NCBI RefSeq assembly: GCF_945870625.1
Contig: NZ_CAMBTS010000005.1
Span: 1-64,000 of the forward strand
DNA from: Novosphingobium sp. Chol11
GTDB taxonomy: Bacteria > Pseudomonadota > Alphaproteobacteria > Sphingomonadales > Sphingomonadaceae
DNA length: 64,000 nucleotides
Direction of reading: 5' to 3'
Positions 1-9,217 of this stretch are shown here, piece by piece; position 1 is the first letter of the stretch; each line of letters starts with the position of its first letter. The notes beneath the pieces were generated by a model, which was not told the origin of the DNA, ran no database searches, and worked only from the letters and a program-made list of their open reading frames with translations. Both the position numbers and the translations under genes were made by a program.

Positions 1-1106
1 TACGGGTTGGCCATCGCGTCGGGGAAGCGGAATTCGACGCGCTTGGCCTTGGTGCCCGCGCCATAGGGGATGCGGCACGAAGCCGAACGGTTGCGCGCCG
101 AATAGGCGAGCAGCACTGGCGCTTCATAGCCCGGAACAAGCCGCTTATAGCTGTTGGTGGTCGGGTTGGTGAAGGCGTTCAGCGCCTTGGCATGCTTGAT
201 CACGCCGCCGATGTAGTAAAGGCACATGTCGGACAGACCGGCATAACCGTTGCCCGCGAACAGCGGCTTGCCGCCTTCCCAGATCGACATGTGGGTGTGC
301 ATGCCCGAGCCGTTGTCGCCCTTGATCGGCTTGGGCATGAAGGTGGCCGACTTGCCATAAGCATGCGCGACCTGCTGAACGACGTACTTGTAGACCTGCA
401 TGCGGTCTGCCGTTTGCACCAGGGTGCCGAAGGTGAGGCCCAGTTCGTGCTGGGCTGCGGCCACTTCGTGGTGATGCTTGTCGCAAGGCAGGCCCATGTC
501 GATCATGGTGCGGACCATTTCGCCGCGGATGTCGACGCAGCTGTCGATCGGGGCGACGGGGAAATAGCCGCCCTTCACGCCGGGGCGATGGCCCAGGTTG
601 CCGCCGTCATATTCCTTGTTGGTGTTGGTCGGCAGCTCGACATCGTCGATGCGGAAGCCGTTGCCGTCATAGCCGTCGTAGAACTTCACATCGTCGAACA
701 GGAAGAATTCGGCTTCCGGGCCGACATAGACCGTGTCGCCCACGCCGCTGGCGATCACGAAGGCTTCGGCGCGCTTGGCAGTGGAGCGCGGATCGCGCGA
801 ATAGAGCTCGCCGGTCGAAGGCTCGACAATGTCGCAGCAGATGATCAGCATCGGCGTGGCCGAGAACGGGTCCATGAACACCGAGCTCAAATCGGGCTTC
901 AGGATCATGTCGCTTTCGTTGATGGCCTTCCAGCCTTCGATCGAGGAGCCATCGAACATCAGGCCGTCCTCAAGCTCGTCTTCGCCCAGCACGCTTGAAA
1001 CCATCGTCAGGTGCTGCCACTTGCCCTTGGGATCGGTGAAGCGCAGATCGACCCACTCGATTTCCTCTTCTTCGATGCGGGCGAGGATTTCTTTTGCAGT
1101 AGCCAT
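1..1106 (-). CDS. glnA: Glutamine synthetase type I, 3' end cut by the window edge
   Basis: GlnA makes glutamine from glutamate, ammonia and ATP in the cytoplasm and is the main ammonium-assimilation enzyme. The reverse strand is open from the ATG at 1106 to the window edge, giving about 368 residues of a family that is usually near 470. The N-terminus [20 protein letters not shown], the beta-grasp part with [11 protein letters not shown], the catalytic-core motif GPEAEFF and the nucleotide/ammonia region with GSGMHTHMS are all present. The C-terminal region, including the adenylylation tyrosine loop, lies outside the window. An A-rich stretch with AAAAGGAC precedes the start. It lies 124 nt downstream of glnB on the same strand, the usual glnBA arrangement, so it is probably co-transcribed from the sigma-54 candidate upstream of glnB. 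Confidence 0.97.
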   Translation of the reverse strand, partial: MATAKEILARIEEEEIEWVDLRFTDPKGKWQHLTMVSSVLGEDELEDGLMFDGSSIEGWKAINESDMILKPDLSSVFMDPFSATPMLIICCDIVEPSTGELYSRDPRSTAKRAEAFVIASGVGDTVYVGPEAEFFLFDDVKFYDGYDGNGFRIDDVELPTNTNKEYDGGNLGHRPGVKGGYFPVAPIDSCVDIRGEMVRTMIDMGLPCDKHHHEVAAAQHELGLTFGTLVQTADRMQVYKYVVQQVAHAYGKSATFMPKPIKGDNGSGMHTHMSIWEGGKPLFAGNGYAGLSDMCLYYIGGVIKHAKALNAFTNPTTNSYKRLVPGYEAPVLLAYSARNRSASCRIPYGAGTKAKRVEFRFPDAMANP

Positions 1107-1230
1107 TGTTGGTCCTTTTTTTTGCTCCAGCTCTACCCGGAGCGATCAACGGTTCAATTCAGCAGCGTTCGGTATTCGCAAAGGCAAGTGCAAAGCGCTG
1201 GTAAATCTTGATGCTTCTCAAGTCAGCAGG

Positions 1231-1632
<402 letters not shown>

Positions 1633-1636
1633 TCAT

Positions 1637-1651
1637 CCAAGAAGCGTGCCA
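1637..1651 (-). promoter_or_regulatory. Candidate sigma-54 (-24/-12) promoter for glnB-glnA
   Basis: Read on the minus strand, this 15-nt element is TGGCACG-CTTC-TTGG. It matches the RpoN consensus TGGCACG-N4-TTGC at every defined position except the last base. It is oriented toward glnB and lies 68 nt before its start codon. Sigma-54 control of glnB-glnA by NtrC is established in many proteobacteria; the assignment here rests on sequence alone. Confidence 0.6.
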
Positions 1652-1656
1652 TTACC

Positions 1657-1762
1657 TATTGCAATGCAATAAGCCAAGATCGCTTGCAGCGAAAGCCGCA
1701 ATTGCGCGGATTCGGCAACAAAGAAACCGCTTTGGCGCGCGCGCCATTGCGCATGTTGCGCA
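1657..1762. promoter_or_regulatory. Three dyad elements upstream of the sigma-54 site, candidate enhancer sites
   Basis: Three inverted repeats lie just upstream of the -24/-12 element. They are TATTGCAATGCAATA at 1657-1671, TGGCGCGCGCGCCA at 1733-1746, and TGCGCA-TGT-TGCGCA at 1748-1762. The last two begin about 80 to 100 nt upstream of the -24 element, the usual distance for NtrC enhancers. None matches the textbook NtrC operator (TGCAC, 7 nt, GTGCA) exactly, so the binding protein is a guess. The rest of the glnB-map gap shows no gene. Confidence 0.35.
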
Positions 1763-1821
1763 GTGGGAGCTGAATAATGCTGCTTATTTGCGCATCCTGT
1801 GCCTGATTTTTAGGCAGTCTT

Positions 1822-2655
1822 TCAGCCAGCGTAAGGCGGGCAATGCAGCCCGGCCGGGCTCGTCGTGAAAATCTCGTGGCCCGTCTCGGTTATGCCGATC
1901 GAATGTTCGAACTGCGCGGAAAGCGAGCGATCGCGGGTCACGGCCGTCCAGCCATCGTCGAGGATCTTCACCGCCGCCCTGCCCAGATTGATCATAGGCT
2001 CGATCGTGAAGAACATGCCGGGCTTCAGCTCCGGCCCGGTCCCGGCGGTTGCGGCGTGGATCACTTCGGGCGAATCGTGGAACAATCGCCCCAGTCCGTG
2101 TCCGCAAAATTCGCGCACCACGCCGTAGCGCTGGCGTTCGGCATGCGCCTGAATGGCTGCGCCGATATCGCCCAGCCGCGCGCCGGGCTGGGCCTTTGCG
2201 ATGCCCAGCATAAGGCATTCATACGTCACCTCGACCAGCCGCCGCGCCTTGAGCGGCACATCGCCGACCAGATACATCCGGCTGGAATCGCCATGCCAGC
2301 CATCGAGCAGCGGGGTAACGTCGATATTGACGATGTCGCCATCCTTCAGCGCGCGGCCTTCGGATGGGATACCGTGGCACACCACGTGATTGATCGAGAT
2401 GCAGCACGAATGGGTGTAGCCCCGGTAGCCCAGCGTGGCGGGCACCGCGCCGCCGTCCAGCGTCATCTTGCGCACCACATCGTCGATGGCCGCCGTGGTC
2501 ACGCCGGGGCGCACCAGCGGCACCAGCGCGTCGAGGATTTCGGCAGCCAGCCGCCCAGCCTTGCGCATGCCGTCAAAACCGGCAGGGCCATGGAGTTTGA
2601 TCGTCCCGTCGCGCGGGAGCAGGCCGGTATCGTCAGCGATTACATAGTCAGTCAT
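1822..2655 (-). CDS. map: Type I methionine aminopeptidase
   Basis: Map removes the initiator methionine from nascent proteins in the cytoplasm. The 277-residue product starts MTDYVIADDTG; an ATG nine nucleotides upstream (MVAMTDY) is an equally open alternative. The five metal ligands are visible: Asp in VNIDVTPLLDG, Asp in HGDSSRMY, His in FCGHGLGRLFH, Glu in FTIEPMI and Glu in AQFEHSIG. The substrate-pocket segment HVVCHGIPS is also present. The C-terminus ends LHCPPYAG. No N-terminal zinc-finger extension is present, as expected for the bacterial type. It is followed 252 nt later on the same strand by glnB, and the aminopeptidase gene on the opposite strand begins about 100 nt away, so it is probably a single-gene unit. 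Confidence 0.95.
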   Translation of the reverse strand: MTDYVIADDTGLLPRDGTIKLHGPAGFDGMRKAGRLAAEILDALVPLVRPGVTTAAIDDVVRKMTLDGGAVPATLGYRGYTHSCCISINHVVCHGIPSEGRALKDGDIVNIDVTPLLDGWHGDSSRMYLVGDVPLKARRLVEVTYECLMLGIAKAQPGARLGDIGAAIQAHAERQRYGVVREFCGHGLGRLFHDSPEVIHAATAGTGPELKPGMFFTIEPMINLGRAAVKILDDGWTAVTRDRSLSAQFEHSIGITETGHEIFTTSPAGLHCPPYAG

Positions 2656-2753
2656 GGCGACCATATAGAGCGCGCGCGCGCGAATGGCGAGATCGCTCGC
2701 GCCTCATTTTCCGCTCGCGCTCGCCGCGCTGCTGCGCCATGTACAACAACACG

Positions 2754-4136
2754 ATGACAGACCCCGCAGCGCTGATCCAGCCCGACCTTGGCCAGACGGC
2801 CATTCCGCTCCACATCCTTGATAAATCCGGGCTTGCCGATTGGCTGGCGGGCCTTAGCGCGGGGCAGCAGGCGGTGCTGGCCGCGCAGAAGTTTGAAGGC
2901 GGCGCGGGCGAGACTGCGATCGTGCCCGATGGCGCTGGCTGGTTTGCTGCGGGCGGTGTTGCCGACGCCGCGGCGCTGGGCGGCTGGTGCCTCGCGCGTC
3001 TTGCCGAAGTGCTCCCCGGCGGCACTTACCGGCTGGTTGGCGGCAACGATGATCGCGCGCTGCTGGGCTGGACCGCCGCGCAGTATCGTTTCGATCGTTA
3101 TCGCACCGCCGCCAGCACGGCCGCGCCGCGTGTACTGCTGAGCAAGGCGGAAGCGGCGATTGCGCCTGCGCTGGCCGAAGCGGCAGCGGTGAACATGGTG
3201 CGCGATCTGGTCAATACCCCGGCCGAAGACATGGGGCCGGCGCAGCTTGAAGCCGAAGCCCGCATGCTCGCCAGGCAGCACCACGGCGTCGTCCATGTGA
3301 TTTCGGGAGAAGCGCTGGAGCGCGATTACCCGATGATCCACGCGGTAGGCCGCGCCGCCGCGCGCAGCCACGCGCCGCGCCTGATCGAGCTTGAATGGGG
3401 CGATCCCGATCACCCGCGCATTGCCGTGGTGGGCAAAGGGGTGTGTTTCGATTCGGGCGGGCTGGATATCAAGCCATCCTCGGGCATGGCGCTGATGAAA
3501 AAGGATATGGGCGGCGCGGCGCATGCGCTGGCGCTGGCCGGGCTGATCATGGCCGGGGGGCTGAAAGTGCGGCTGCACCTGCTGATCCCGGCGGTCGAAA
3601 ATGCGATTGCGGGCAATGCCTTTCGCCCCGGCGACATTCTGCGCGCGCGTTCGGGCCTCAGTGTCGAGATCACCAACACCGATGCCGAAGGGCGGCTGGT
3701 GCTGGGCGATGCGCTCACCCGCGCCTGCGAGACGCCCCCTGCGCTGATCCTTGATTTTGCGACATTGACCGGCGCGGCGCGCGTCGCGCTCGGCCCCGAT
3801 CTGCCCGCGCTGTTCACCCGCTGCGATGCGACCGCAGAGGCGCTGCTGCGCGCAGGGTTAGCGAGCGATGATCCGTGCTGGCGTCTGCCGCTGCACGAAG
3901 CTTACCGCGAATACGTCAAATCCGATGTTGCCGACTTGCAAAACAGCCCGGCCAACGGCTTTGCCGGGGCGAGCGCGGCGGCGCTGTTTCTCGATCGGTT
4001 CGTGGGCGACGGGATCGATTGGGCGCATTTCGATACGTTCGCCTGGCGTCCGGTGGCAAAGCCGGGGCGGCCCAAGGGCGGCGAGGCGCTGGGCCTGCGG
4101 GCGGCGTGGGGATTGTTGCAGGAGAGGTTCGGATGA
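2754..4136 (+). CDS. Leucyl aminopeptidase family protein (peptidase M17)
   Basis: M17 peptidases are cytosolic hexameric zinc/manganese enzymes that take N-terminal residues off peptides. The 460-residue product starts at the ATG of MTDPAALIQPDLG; an ATG five codons upstream is in frame but adds nothing conserved. The two diagnostic motifs are complete: GKGVCFDSGGLDIKPSSGM near residue 227, with the catalytic lysine and first metal aspartate, and NTDAEGRLVLGDAL near residue 307, with the Asp/Glu/Arg metal and transition-state residues. The length is slightly below that of E. coli PepA and closer to the PepB-like branch. It is followed by the remnant of a C40 cell-wall peptidase. The two are often neighbours in alphaproteobacteria, which suggests a role in recycling cell-wall or other peptides. 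Confidence 0.93.
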   Translation: MTDPAALIQPDLGQTAIPLHILDKSGLADWLAGLSAGQQAVLAAQKFEGGAGETAIVPDGAGWFAAGGVADAAALGGWCLARLAEVLPGGTYRLVGGNDDRALLGWTAAQYRFDRYRTAASTAAPRVLLSKAEAAIAPALAEAAAVNMVRDLVNTPAEDMGPAQLEAEARMLARQHHGVVHVISGEALERDYPMIHAVGRAAARSHAPRLIELEWGDPDHPRIAVVGKGVCFDSGGLDIKPSSGMALMKKDMGGAAHALALAGLIMAGGLKVRLHLLIPAVENAIAGNAFRPGDILRARSGLSVEITNTDAEGRLVLGDALTRACETPPALILDFATLTGAARVALGPDLPALFTRCDATAEALLRAGLASDDPCWRLPLHEAYREYVKSDVADLQNSPANGFAGASAAALFLDRFVGDGIDWAHFDTFAWRPVAKPGRPKGGEALGLRAAWGLLQERFG

Positions 4137-4203
4137 ACCGGGCGAAACGGTGGAGGTCTTGAACCCCTCGCCCTCTGCCTCTAAGCGCACGGGCTTGTTC
4201 TTT

Positions 4204-4584
4204 ATGGAACCGAACGCATTGACCCGAGAAACTGAGCTTATCGTCGATCCTTCGCTGCCAGCCTTGCGCAAGTTTACGCTGTCCGTGCCCAGCACCCGAG
4301 TCGATCCCTTGCGCCGCCCGGTGCGCGGAGACCTGGCGCACATCCGCTGCGCCGGGGACGTGTTCGTGCCGCATTATGCGGTGCCCATGCCGTTCGTGGT
4401 GGGGCCGGACGGCGCATCGCTCCATCTTGCCGGCAATGCGGGGAGCCAGGTGCTTGCCGCGTTGGCCGGGGGCAGCGCGTTTCAGGCGCTCGATATTGCG
4501 GGCGGCTGGGTCTGGGGCCAGGTCGGCGGGCCGGATGACGAAGACGGGCTGGTCGGCTATGTGCCGCAAGGCGCGCTGGCATGA
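4204..4584 (+). pseudogene. Stub of an NlpC/P60 (C40) peptidase: SH3 domain only, catalytic domain missing
   Basis: The 126-residue frame reads like the N-terminal bacterial SH3 domain of sphingomonad C40 (NlpC/P60) peptidases: RVDPLRRPVRGDLAHIRCAG, then VFVPHYAVPMP, then FQALDIAGGWVWGQV and DGLVGYVPQGAL. It stops at a TGA overlapping the argC start. The second SH3 and the Cys-His-His catalytic domain, which normally follow, are absent, and argC begins at once. The start is uncertain. ATG at 4204 has no clear ribosome-binding site, and the frame is open upstream into the aminopeptidase gene. It may be a deletion remnant or a domesticated SH3 protein. It cannot be a hydrolase as it stands. Confidence 0.6.
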
Positions 4585-5519
4585 GCGTCAGCGTGTTCAT
4601 CGATGGCGCGGCTGGCACAACCGGCCTCGAAATCGCGCAGCGGCTGGCCGAGCGCAGCGAATTTGCGCTGATCACGTTGGACGATGAGCAGCGCAAGCAG
4701 GATCGCGCCCGCGCGCAGGCGATCAACGACGCCGACGTGGTGATCCTGTGCCTGCCCGATGATGCCGCGCGCGTCGCAGTGGCGATGATCGCCAACGCGC
4801 GCACCTGTGTGATCGATGCCTCTACCGCGCACCGGGTGGCGCCGGGTTGGACGTATGGCTTTCCCGAACTGATCGGGCGCGATGCGGTGGCGGCGGCCAA
4901 GCGCGTTTCCAATCCGGGATGTTATCCCACCGGCTTTCTTGCGCTGGTCGCGCCGCTCGTCCACGCCGGTCTGCTCCCGGCCGACTGGCCCTATACGGTG
5001 AACGCGGTGTCGGGCTTTTCGGGCGGCGGCAAAGCGCTGATCGCGCGTTTTGAAGCCGAGCCCGATATCGCCTTTCGCAGCTATGGGCTGGGCCTTGATC
5101 ACAAGCATTTGGCCGAAATGCAGCAGTTTGCCGGGCTGAAACATGTCCCGCTGTTCGCGCCTGCCGTGATCCCGGCCTATCGCGGTATGGTTGTCGAAGT
5201 TCCGCTACCGCTCGCCGCCATGCCCGGCGCCGCCATGCCCAGTGCCGCCGCGCCCGATGCGCTGCGCGGCGCGCTGACCCGGTTTTTTGCCGACGCGCCG
5301 CTGGTCCGGGTCCATCAGGAAAGTCCCGCTGAGCTGCTCTTGCAGGCGGCCATGCCGGCGTGGGACGGGCTCGATCTTTATGTTTTCGGCGCGGCCGACG
5401 GCGCGCAGGCGCGGCTCATTGCCGTGCTCGATAATCTGGGCAAGGGCGCGAGCGGGGCAGCAGTCCAGACGCTCAATCTGATGAGCGGCCTCGAAGAAAC
5501 GGCTGGCCTGCGCGTCTGA
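4581..5519 (+). CDS. argC: N-acetyl-gamma-glutamyl-phosphate reductase, type 2
   Basis: ArgC reduces N-acetylglutamyl-5-phosphate to the semialdehyde with NADPH, the third step of arginine synthesis. The 312-residue length and the N-terminus SVFIDGAAGTTGLEIAQRL, with a Rossmann loop, identify the shorter type 2 form (AGPR type 2). The catalytic cysteine is Cys114 in RVSNPGCYPTGF. The substrate-binding segment AVSGFSGGGKAL follows. Its ATG overlaps the stop of the preceding SH3 stub, implying translational coupling that may have been created by the deletion. Its stop codon directly abuts the stop of the convergent phosphodiesterase gene, with no spacer and no terminator. argG, a later step of the pathway, lies at 58.1 kb. 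Confidence 0.96.
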   Translation: MSVSVFIDGAAGTTGLEIAQRLAERSEFALITLDDEQRKQDRARAQAINDADVVILCLPDDAARVAVAMIANARTCVIDASTAHRVAPGWTYGFPELIGRDAVAAAKRVSNPGCYPTGFLALVAPLVHAGLLPADWPYTVNAVSGFSGGGKALIARFEAEPDIAFRSYGLGLDHKHLAEMQQFAGLKHVPLFAPAVIPAYRGMVVEVPLPLAAMPGAAMPSAAAPDALRGALTRFFADAPLVRVHQESPAELLLQAAMPAWDGLDLYVFGAADGAQARLIAVLDNLGKGASGAAVQTLNLMSGLEETAGLRV

Positions 5520-6917
5520 TCACTCGCTGATGGCGAGCGGTGCTTTCTCGGCGTCGGGCAGGTTGCCGCCCATCACTTGCGCCAGCGTCGGCGCAATCGC
5601 GCGCATATCGATCTCGCCCAGATTCCTGGCCTGCGCCACGCCCTTGCCCATGATCATGAAGGTGGAGCGCATTTCGGGAGCGGCCGGGAAGTAGCCGTGC
5701 ATCCCTTTGACCGGGGAGGGGATAACCAGCGGCAGCTTGTCGTTGACATAGGGTACCGCAATCGCGCTTCGCTGCAGGTTCACGTAAAAGCTGGCTTGGG
5801 GATTGGCTCCTGCCGCCACAATGGCCGGGCCGGTCAGGATCTGGTCGATCTTGGCGGCGGGATCGGCTTGCAGCTTCACCAGCAGATCGGCCACTTTGGC
5901 TTTCAATGCCGCATCATCGGGGCGGGCGAGAACAATCGCAAAGGAGCCGCCCGAAGCCCATGGCTCAGCGTCCCACCCGGTGATTTTGCCGGCGCCATCG
6001 GTTTTGACCAGCCCTGCATCAATGAAGGCACGAAACAGGTTGATCCCGGTATCGACTGCCGCAAAGCCATGATCGCTCACCACCGCGATCACCGCATCGG
6101 GATGCGCCTTCAGTTCGGCAGCGACAAGGTCGCCAACCAGACCGTCGATCACTTCCAGCGTGGCATGCGCCTCGGCCGAACCGGGCCCAGCGCCGTGCTG
6201 CTCATGGTCCAGCGCGGTGAGATAAGAGGTGACAAACCCCGGATGGTGGCGCTCGATCAGCTTCACGCCAAAGCGGGCGCGGTTCCGGTCGCTGTCCAGG
6301 CTCTCGTCCTTGCCATCGGCGTAGGCGGTTCCGGCGTCGGCTTCGAGTTCGCGGGTCAGGCCGGGGGTCGATAGCGCGCGCAGTTCCTTGGCATCGTCGG
6401 CATGGCCGGTGCGCCAGATCTGCGGCAGGTTCCACGTTACATTGCGAGCGCCGACCGTGACCGGCCAGTGGATGTTGCTCGTGGTCAGCCCGGCATCGTG
6501 CGCCGCATCCCATAGCGTGCGCGCCTTGTTGTCCTCGGCATACCAGAACCAGCCACCGTGATTGATCGCCAGCGGATCGAACGTGGTGTTTCCCACAATG
6601 CCATGCCGCGCGGGGGAAACCCCGGTGAGCAAGGTGGTGTGGCTGGGATAGGTCACCGTGGGAACCACACCGACCACACCCGAGGCATAAGCACCCTTGG
6701 TCACGAAAGAACGCAAGTTGGGCACTTTAAGCCCGCGCTGCGCCGCTTCGATCACATCAGCAGGGCGCAGTCCGTCGATCGAGATCAGCAGGACCGGACG
6801 CCCCGGTTGTTTAAGAATGGCAGCTTTGGAAGGCGCGCGCGCTTCCCCCATGCCCGGCACCGCAGCGATGCCGAAGGCGAGAACAACGGAGAGGGCAGAG
6901 GAAAGCGCGCTTTGCAT
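5520..6917 (-). CDS. Secreted nucleotide pyrophosphatase/phosphodiesterase-like protein (alkaline phosphatase superfamily)
   Basis: This 465-residue protein begins with a signal peptide (hydrophobic stretch about residues 5-20, cleavage likely after GEARA), so it is periplasmic or outer-membrane associated. The mature part has the type I phosphodiesterase/NPP fold signatures. They are LLISIDGLRP with metal Asp48, PTVTYPSHTTLLTG with the likely nucleophile Thr89, ALDHEQHG and VVSDHGFAAV with the remaining Asp/His metal ligands. Such enzymes hydrolyse phosphodiester or pyrophosphate bonds in nucleotides or phospholipid head groups; the substrate cannot be read from sequence. Its ATG overlaps the stop of the TonB receptor (ATGA), so the two are translationally coupled and probably act on the same imported compound. 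Confidence 0.88.
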   Translation of the reverse strand: MQSALSSALSVVLAFGIAAVPGMGEARAPSKAAILKQPGRPVLLISIDGLRPADVIEAAQRGLKVPNLRSFVTKGAYASGVVGVVPTVTYPSHTTLLTGVSPARHGIVGNTTFDPLAINHGGWFWYAEDNKARTLWDAAHDAGLTTSNIHWPVTVGARNVTWNLPQIWRTGHADDAKELRALSTPGLTRELEADAGTAYADGKDESLDSDRNRARFGVKLIERHHPGFVTSYLTALDHEQHGAGPGSAEAHATLEVIDGLVGDLVAAELKAHPDAVIAVVSDHGFAAVDTGINLFRAFIDAGLVKTDGAGKITGWDAEPWASGGSFAIVLARPDDAALKAKVADLLVKLQADPAAKIDQILTGPAIVAAGANPQASFYVNLQRSAIAVPYVNDKLPLVIPSPVKGMHGYFPAAPEMRSTFMIMGKGVAQARNLGEIDMRAIAPTLAQVMGGNLPDAEKAPLAISE

Positions 6918-9208
6918 CAGAAACCAGCCTTTAATGTAACGAACACCTGCCGCGGGGCACCGGTCAGCAGCGTCTGGTTGTCGCCGCTGTTGCCAAAGCC
7001 GTTCGAGCCGATGGTCGAGATATAGGACTTGTCGAACAGATTGGTGACATTGATCTGGAGTTCGACCGGCTTGCGCATGCCGACATCCATCCGGTAACCG
7101 ATCGCGCCGTCGATGATGGCGCGGTCTGGCACAGACTGGTCGTTAGTGAACGAGAAGAAGCGCTTGGACATATAGTTCACCGCCAGATTGCCGAAGAATG
7201 GACCCTTATCATAGTTCCATTCGAGGTGCACCAGATGCTTGGGCGAGTCCGGCACGGTCTTGCCCTTGAGCGGAACGACAGTGCCGGCGACGACCAGATC
7301 GTTGCGGATGGTGTTGTCGTTGTAGCTGTAGGAGCCTTGCACCGACCAGCCTTCACCGATCTGGTATTCGGCGCTGAGTTCAACACCTGCCGAGCGCACG
7401 CCGCCGACATTCTGCAGCGCTGCCGGACCGCCGACAATGCCGACCGTGGTCGGAATGCCGAGCAGGCGGTTGCGGAAATTGACCAGATATCCTGCCAGCA
7501 CGCCGCGCAGCGGGCCGGTGCCAAAGCGAAGGCCTGCTTCATACGTGTCCGAGGCTTCCGGCTTCAGGATCGGCTTGATCGCGTCGAACCCGACCTGGGT
7601 CCCCGAGAATGGGCCGGATGTGGAAGCGGAGGTGAAGGCGCGCGTCACTTGGGTAAAGCCGGCGAAGGCTTCCAGGCCATCGGCAAACTTGTAGTTCACG
7701 CCGGCATGCGGCTGAAACCAGTCCTGCACCGAAATCGTGCCCGAGGTGCGCCCGCCGCTGACGATGGGCGTGGACTTGTTGTCAACCTTGAAGCCCTTCC
7801 AGCCGAGGCTGATGGTGGCGTCGCCCAGCTTGATCTGGTCTTCGACATAGTACTGCAAGGTCTTGGTGTTGAACTGGAAGTCCCACTGCGTGAAGAACGG
7901 ATCGTTCTGGAATTTCAGATGATCGCGGCCCGGCTGGGTGCGGCTTTCATAGCCGTAGAACCGGCGCGCCTGACGGAAGTCGTTGTTCTCATACCATCCG
8001 CCGACGGTGATGTTGTTCATCCCCAGATCGGCATTGACGCTGCCGAACAGGCCCTTGCGGTTGATGCCATATTCGGTGGTGCGCAGCGCCATCGGCACGC
8101 CGCTCGGGCTGGCGACATAGGGCGTGCCCCACGTACCTTGGCCAGAGTTGCGGTGGTAATAGCCCTTGAGCTTGACCGTCACGTTCTCGCCAAGTGGCGC
8201 GGTGATGCCCAGCGATGCCAGTGTATCGCGGCGCAGGCCCGAGGCGTCGTAGTACGAGTCGTCAGCCGTGCCGATGGGGGCCGGATAGATTGTGCCCGCA
8301 GCCGGGTTAAGTGGCGTCACAGGAGTATCGCCGCGGTTGGCGGCGATGTCGGCAACGCGGACGGCGAGGACATAGTTCGACGGGCCGAAGTTGTCTGCGT
8401 TAAAGCCAAGCCGGGCAATCTGGCCGAGCGAGAGATCCTGATAATCCTGCTCCGCGCGGTCGGAATAGCTGATGAAGCCGTCAAGGATCACATCGCCGAT
8501 CGGCAGGATTGCCTTGCCATTGATGTTGAGCTGGCGCTGCTTGCCGTCGCCCTTCCACTTGTCGGTGCTGGCATAAGCGACCGAGCCGAAGACGCGGGCG
8601 CCATCGCGCGAGCCGATCCCGGCGCGCAGGAAGCCGCGATAGGTGTTGTTCGAACCATACGTGCCGCTGGCATCGACGCCCAGCGCATCGCGCGGATCGA
8701 TCGAGTTGAACAGCAATGTGCCGCCGAGGTTATTGGTCGCTTGCGTGTCGATCGAGCCCGAACCCTGCGAAACGACGGTCGAGCGGATGTTTTCGGCCGA
8801 GATCGCGCGCGAAATGTGCAGACCGTTGGTGTTGCCATACGACATGTCGCCTAGCGGGATGCCGTCAAGGTTGAAGCCCAGCTGGTTCTGGTTGAACCCG
8901 CGGATCGTGATGCGCGTCGACCATTCATAGGTGCCGAATGCATCGGCCGACTGGAAGTTGACGCCCGGCAGCTTGGCAATCGCTTTGAGCGGGCTGGTGC
9001 CCGTTACCGCGATGGCGAGCTGGGCGCCGGAAATTTCCTGCACCTGGCGGGTCTTGCCGGTGCCATAGACGATGATGGCCGGGGCTTCGCCAGCTTCGGC
9101 GGCATCCGCTGCGGCGGGTGCATCGGCAGGAATCGCGTCATCGGCGGCAAACGCTGGGTGCGCAGCAAAAATGGCGGCCGAAGCCAACAGGACAGTAGCA
9201 AGACGCAT
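6917..9208 (-). CDS. TonB-dependent outer-membrane receptor
   Basis: This 763-residue protein carries a classic signal peptide (MRLATVLLASAAIFAAHPAFA) and belongs to the TonB-dependent receptor family, beta-barrels that import scarce nutrients using inner-membrane energy. A plug domain spans about residues 55-165, with PGVNFQSADAFGTYEW, RGFNQNQLGFNLDGIPL and SQGSGSIDTQATNNLGGTL. It is followed by a long barrel and a terminal strand ending RQVFVTLKAGF. A good ribosome-binding site (GAGGGAGA) precedes the ATG. It is the first gene of a two-gene operon with the phosphodiesterase, suggesting a phosphorylated or nucleotide-like ligand; the ligand itself is unknown. Paired repeats lie upstream (see 9218-9347). 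Confidence 0.95.
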   Translation of the reverse strand: MRLATVLLASAAIFAAHPAFAADDAIPADAPAAADAAEAGEAPAIIVYGTGKTRQVQEISGAQLAIAVTGTSPLKAIAKLPGVNFQSADAFGTYEWSTRITIRGFNQNQLGFNLDGIPLGDMSYGNTNGLHISRAISAENIRSTVVSQGSGSIDTQATNNLGGTLLFNSIDPRDALGVDASGTYGSNNTYRGFLRAGIGSRDGARVFGSVAYASTDKWKGDGKQRQLNINGKAILPIGDVILDGFISYSDRAEQDYQDLSLGQIARLGFNADNFGPSNYVLAVRVADIAANRGDTPVTPLNPAAGTIYPAPIGTADDSYYDASGLRRDTLASLGITAPLGENVTVKLKGYYHRNSGQGTWGTPYVASPSGVPMALRTTEYGINRKGLFGSVNADLGMNNITVGGWYENNDFRQARRFYGYESRTQPGRDHLKFQNDPFFTQWDFQFNTKTLQYYVEDQIKLGDATISLGWKGFKVDNKSTPIVSGGRTSGTISVQDWFQPHAGVNYKFADGLEAFAGFTQVTRAFTSASTSGPFSGTQVGFDAIKPILKPEASDTYEAGLRFGTGPLRGVLAGYLVNFRNRLLGIPTTVGIVGGPAALQNVGGVRSAGVELSAEYQIGEGWSVQGSYSYNDNTIRNDLVVAGTVVPLKGKTVPDSPKHLVHLEWNYDKGPFFGNLAVNYMSKRFFSFTNDQSVPDRAIIDGAIGYRMDVGMRKPVELQINVTNLFDKSYISTIGSNGFGNSGDNQTLLTGAPRQVFVTLKAGF

Positions 9209-9217
9209 CGAAAATCT

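Noticed and set aside
1107-1230. A second sigma-54 promoter between glnB and glnA (TTGCAC and TTTGCG on the minus strand)
   Set aside because: Aligning the -12 TTGC leaves the -24 block one base out of register and lacking the GG, so it does not meet the strict RpoN spacing.
7226-8854. A 542-residue open frame antisense to the TonB receptor gene
   Set aside because: Long antisense frames are expected in GC-rich genes; it has His/Ala/Arg-rich, featureless sequence, while the other strand encodes a full receptor with signal peptide and conserved plug motifs.
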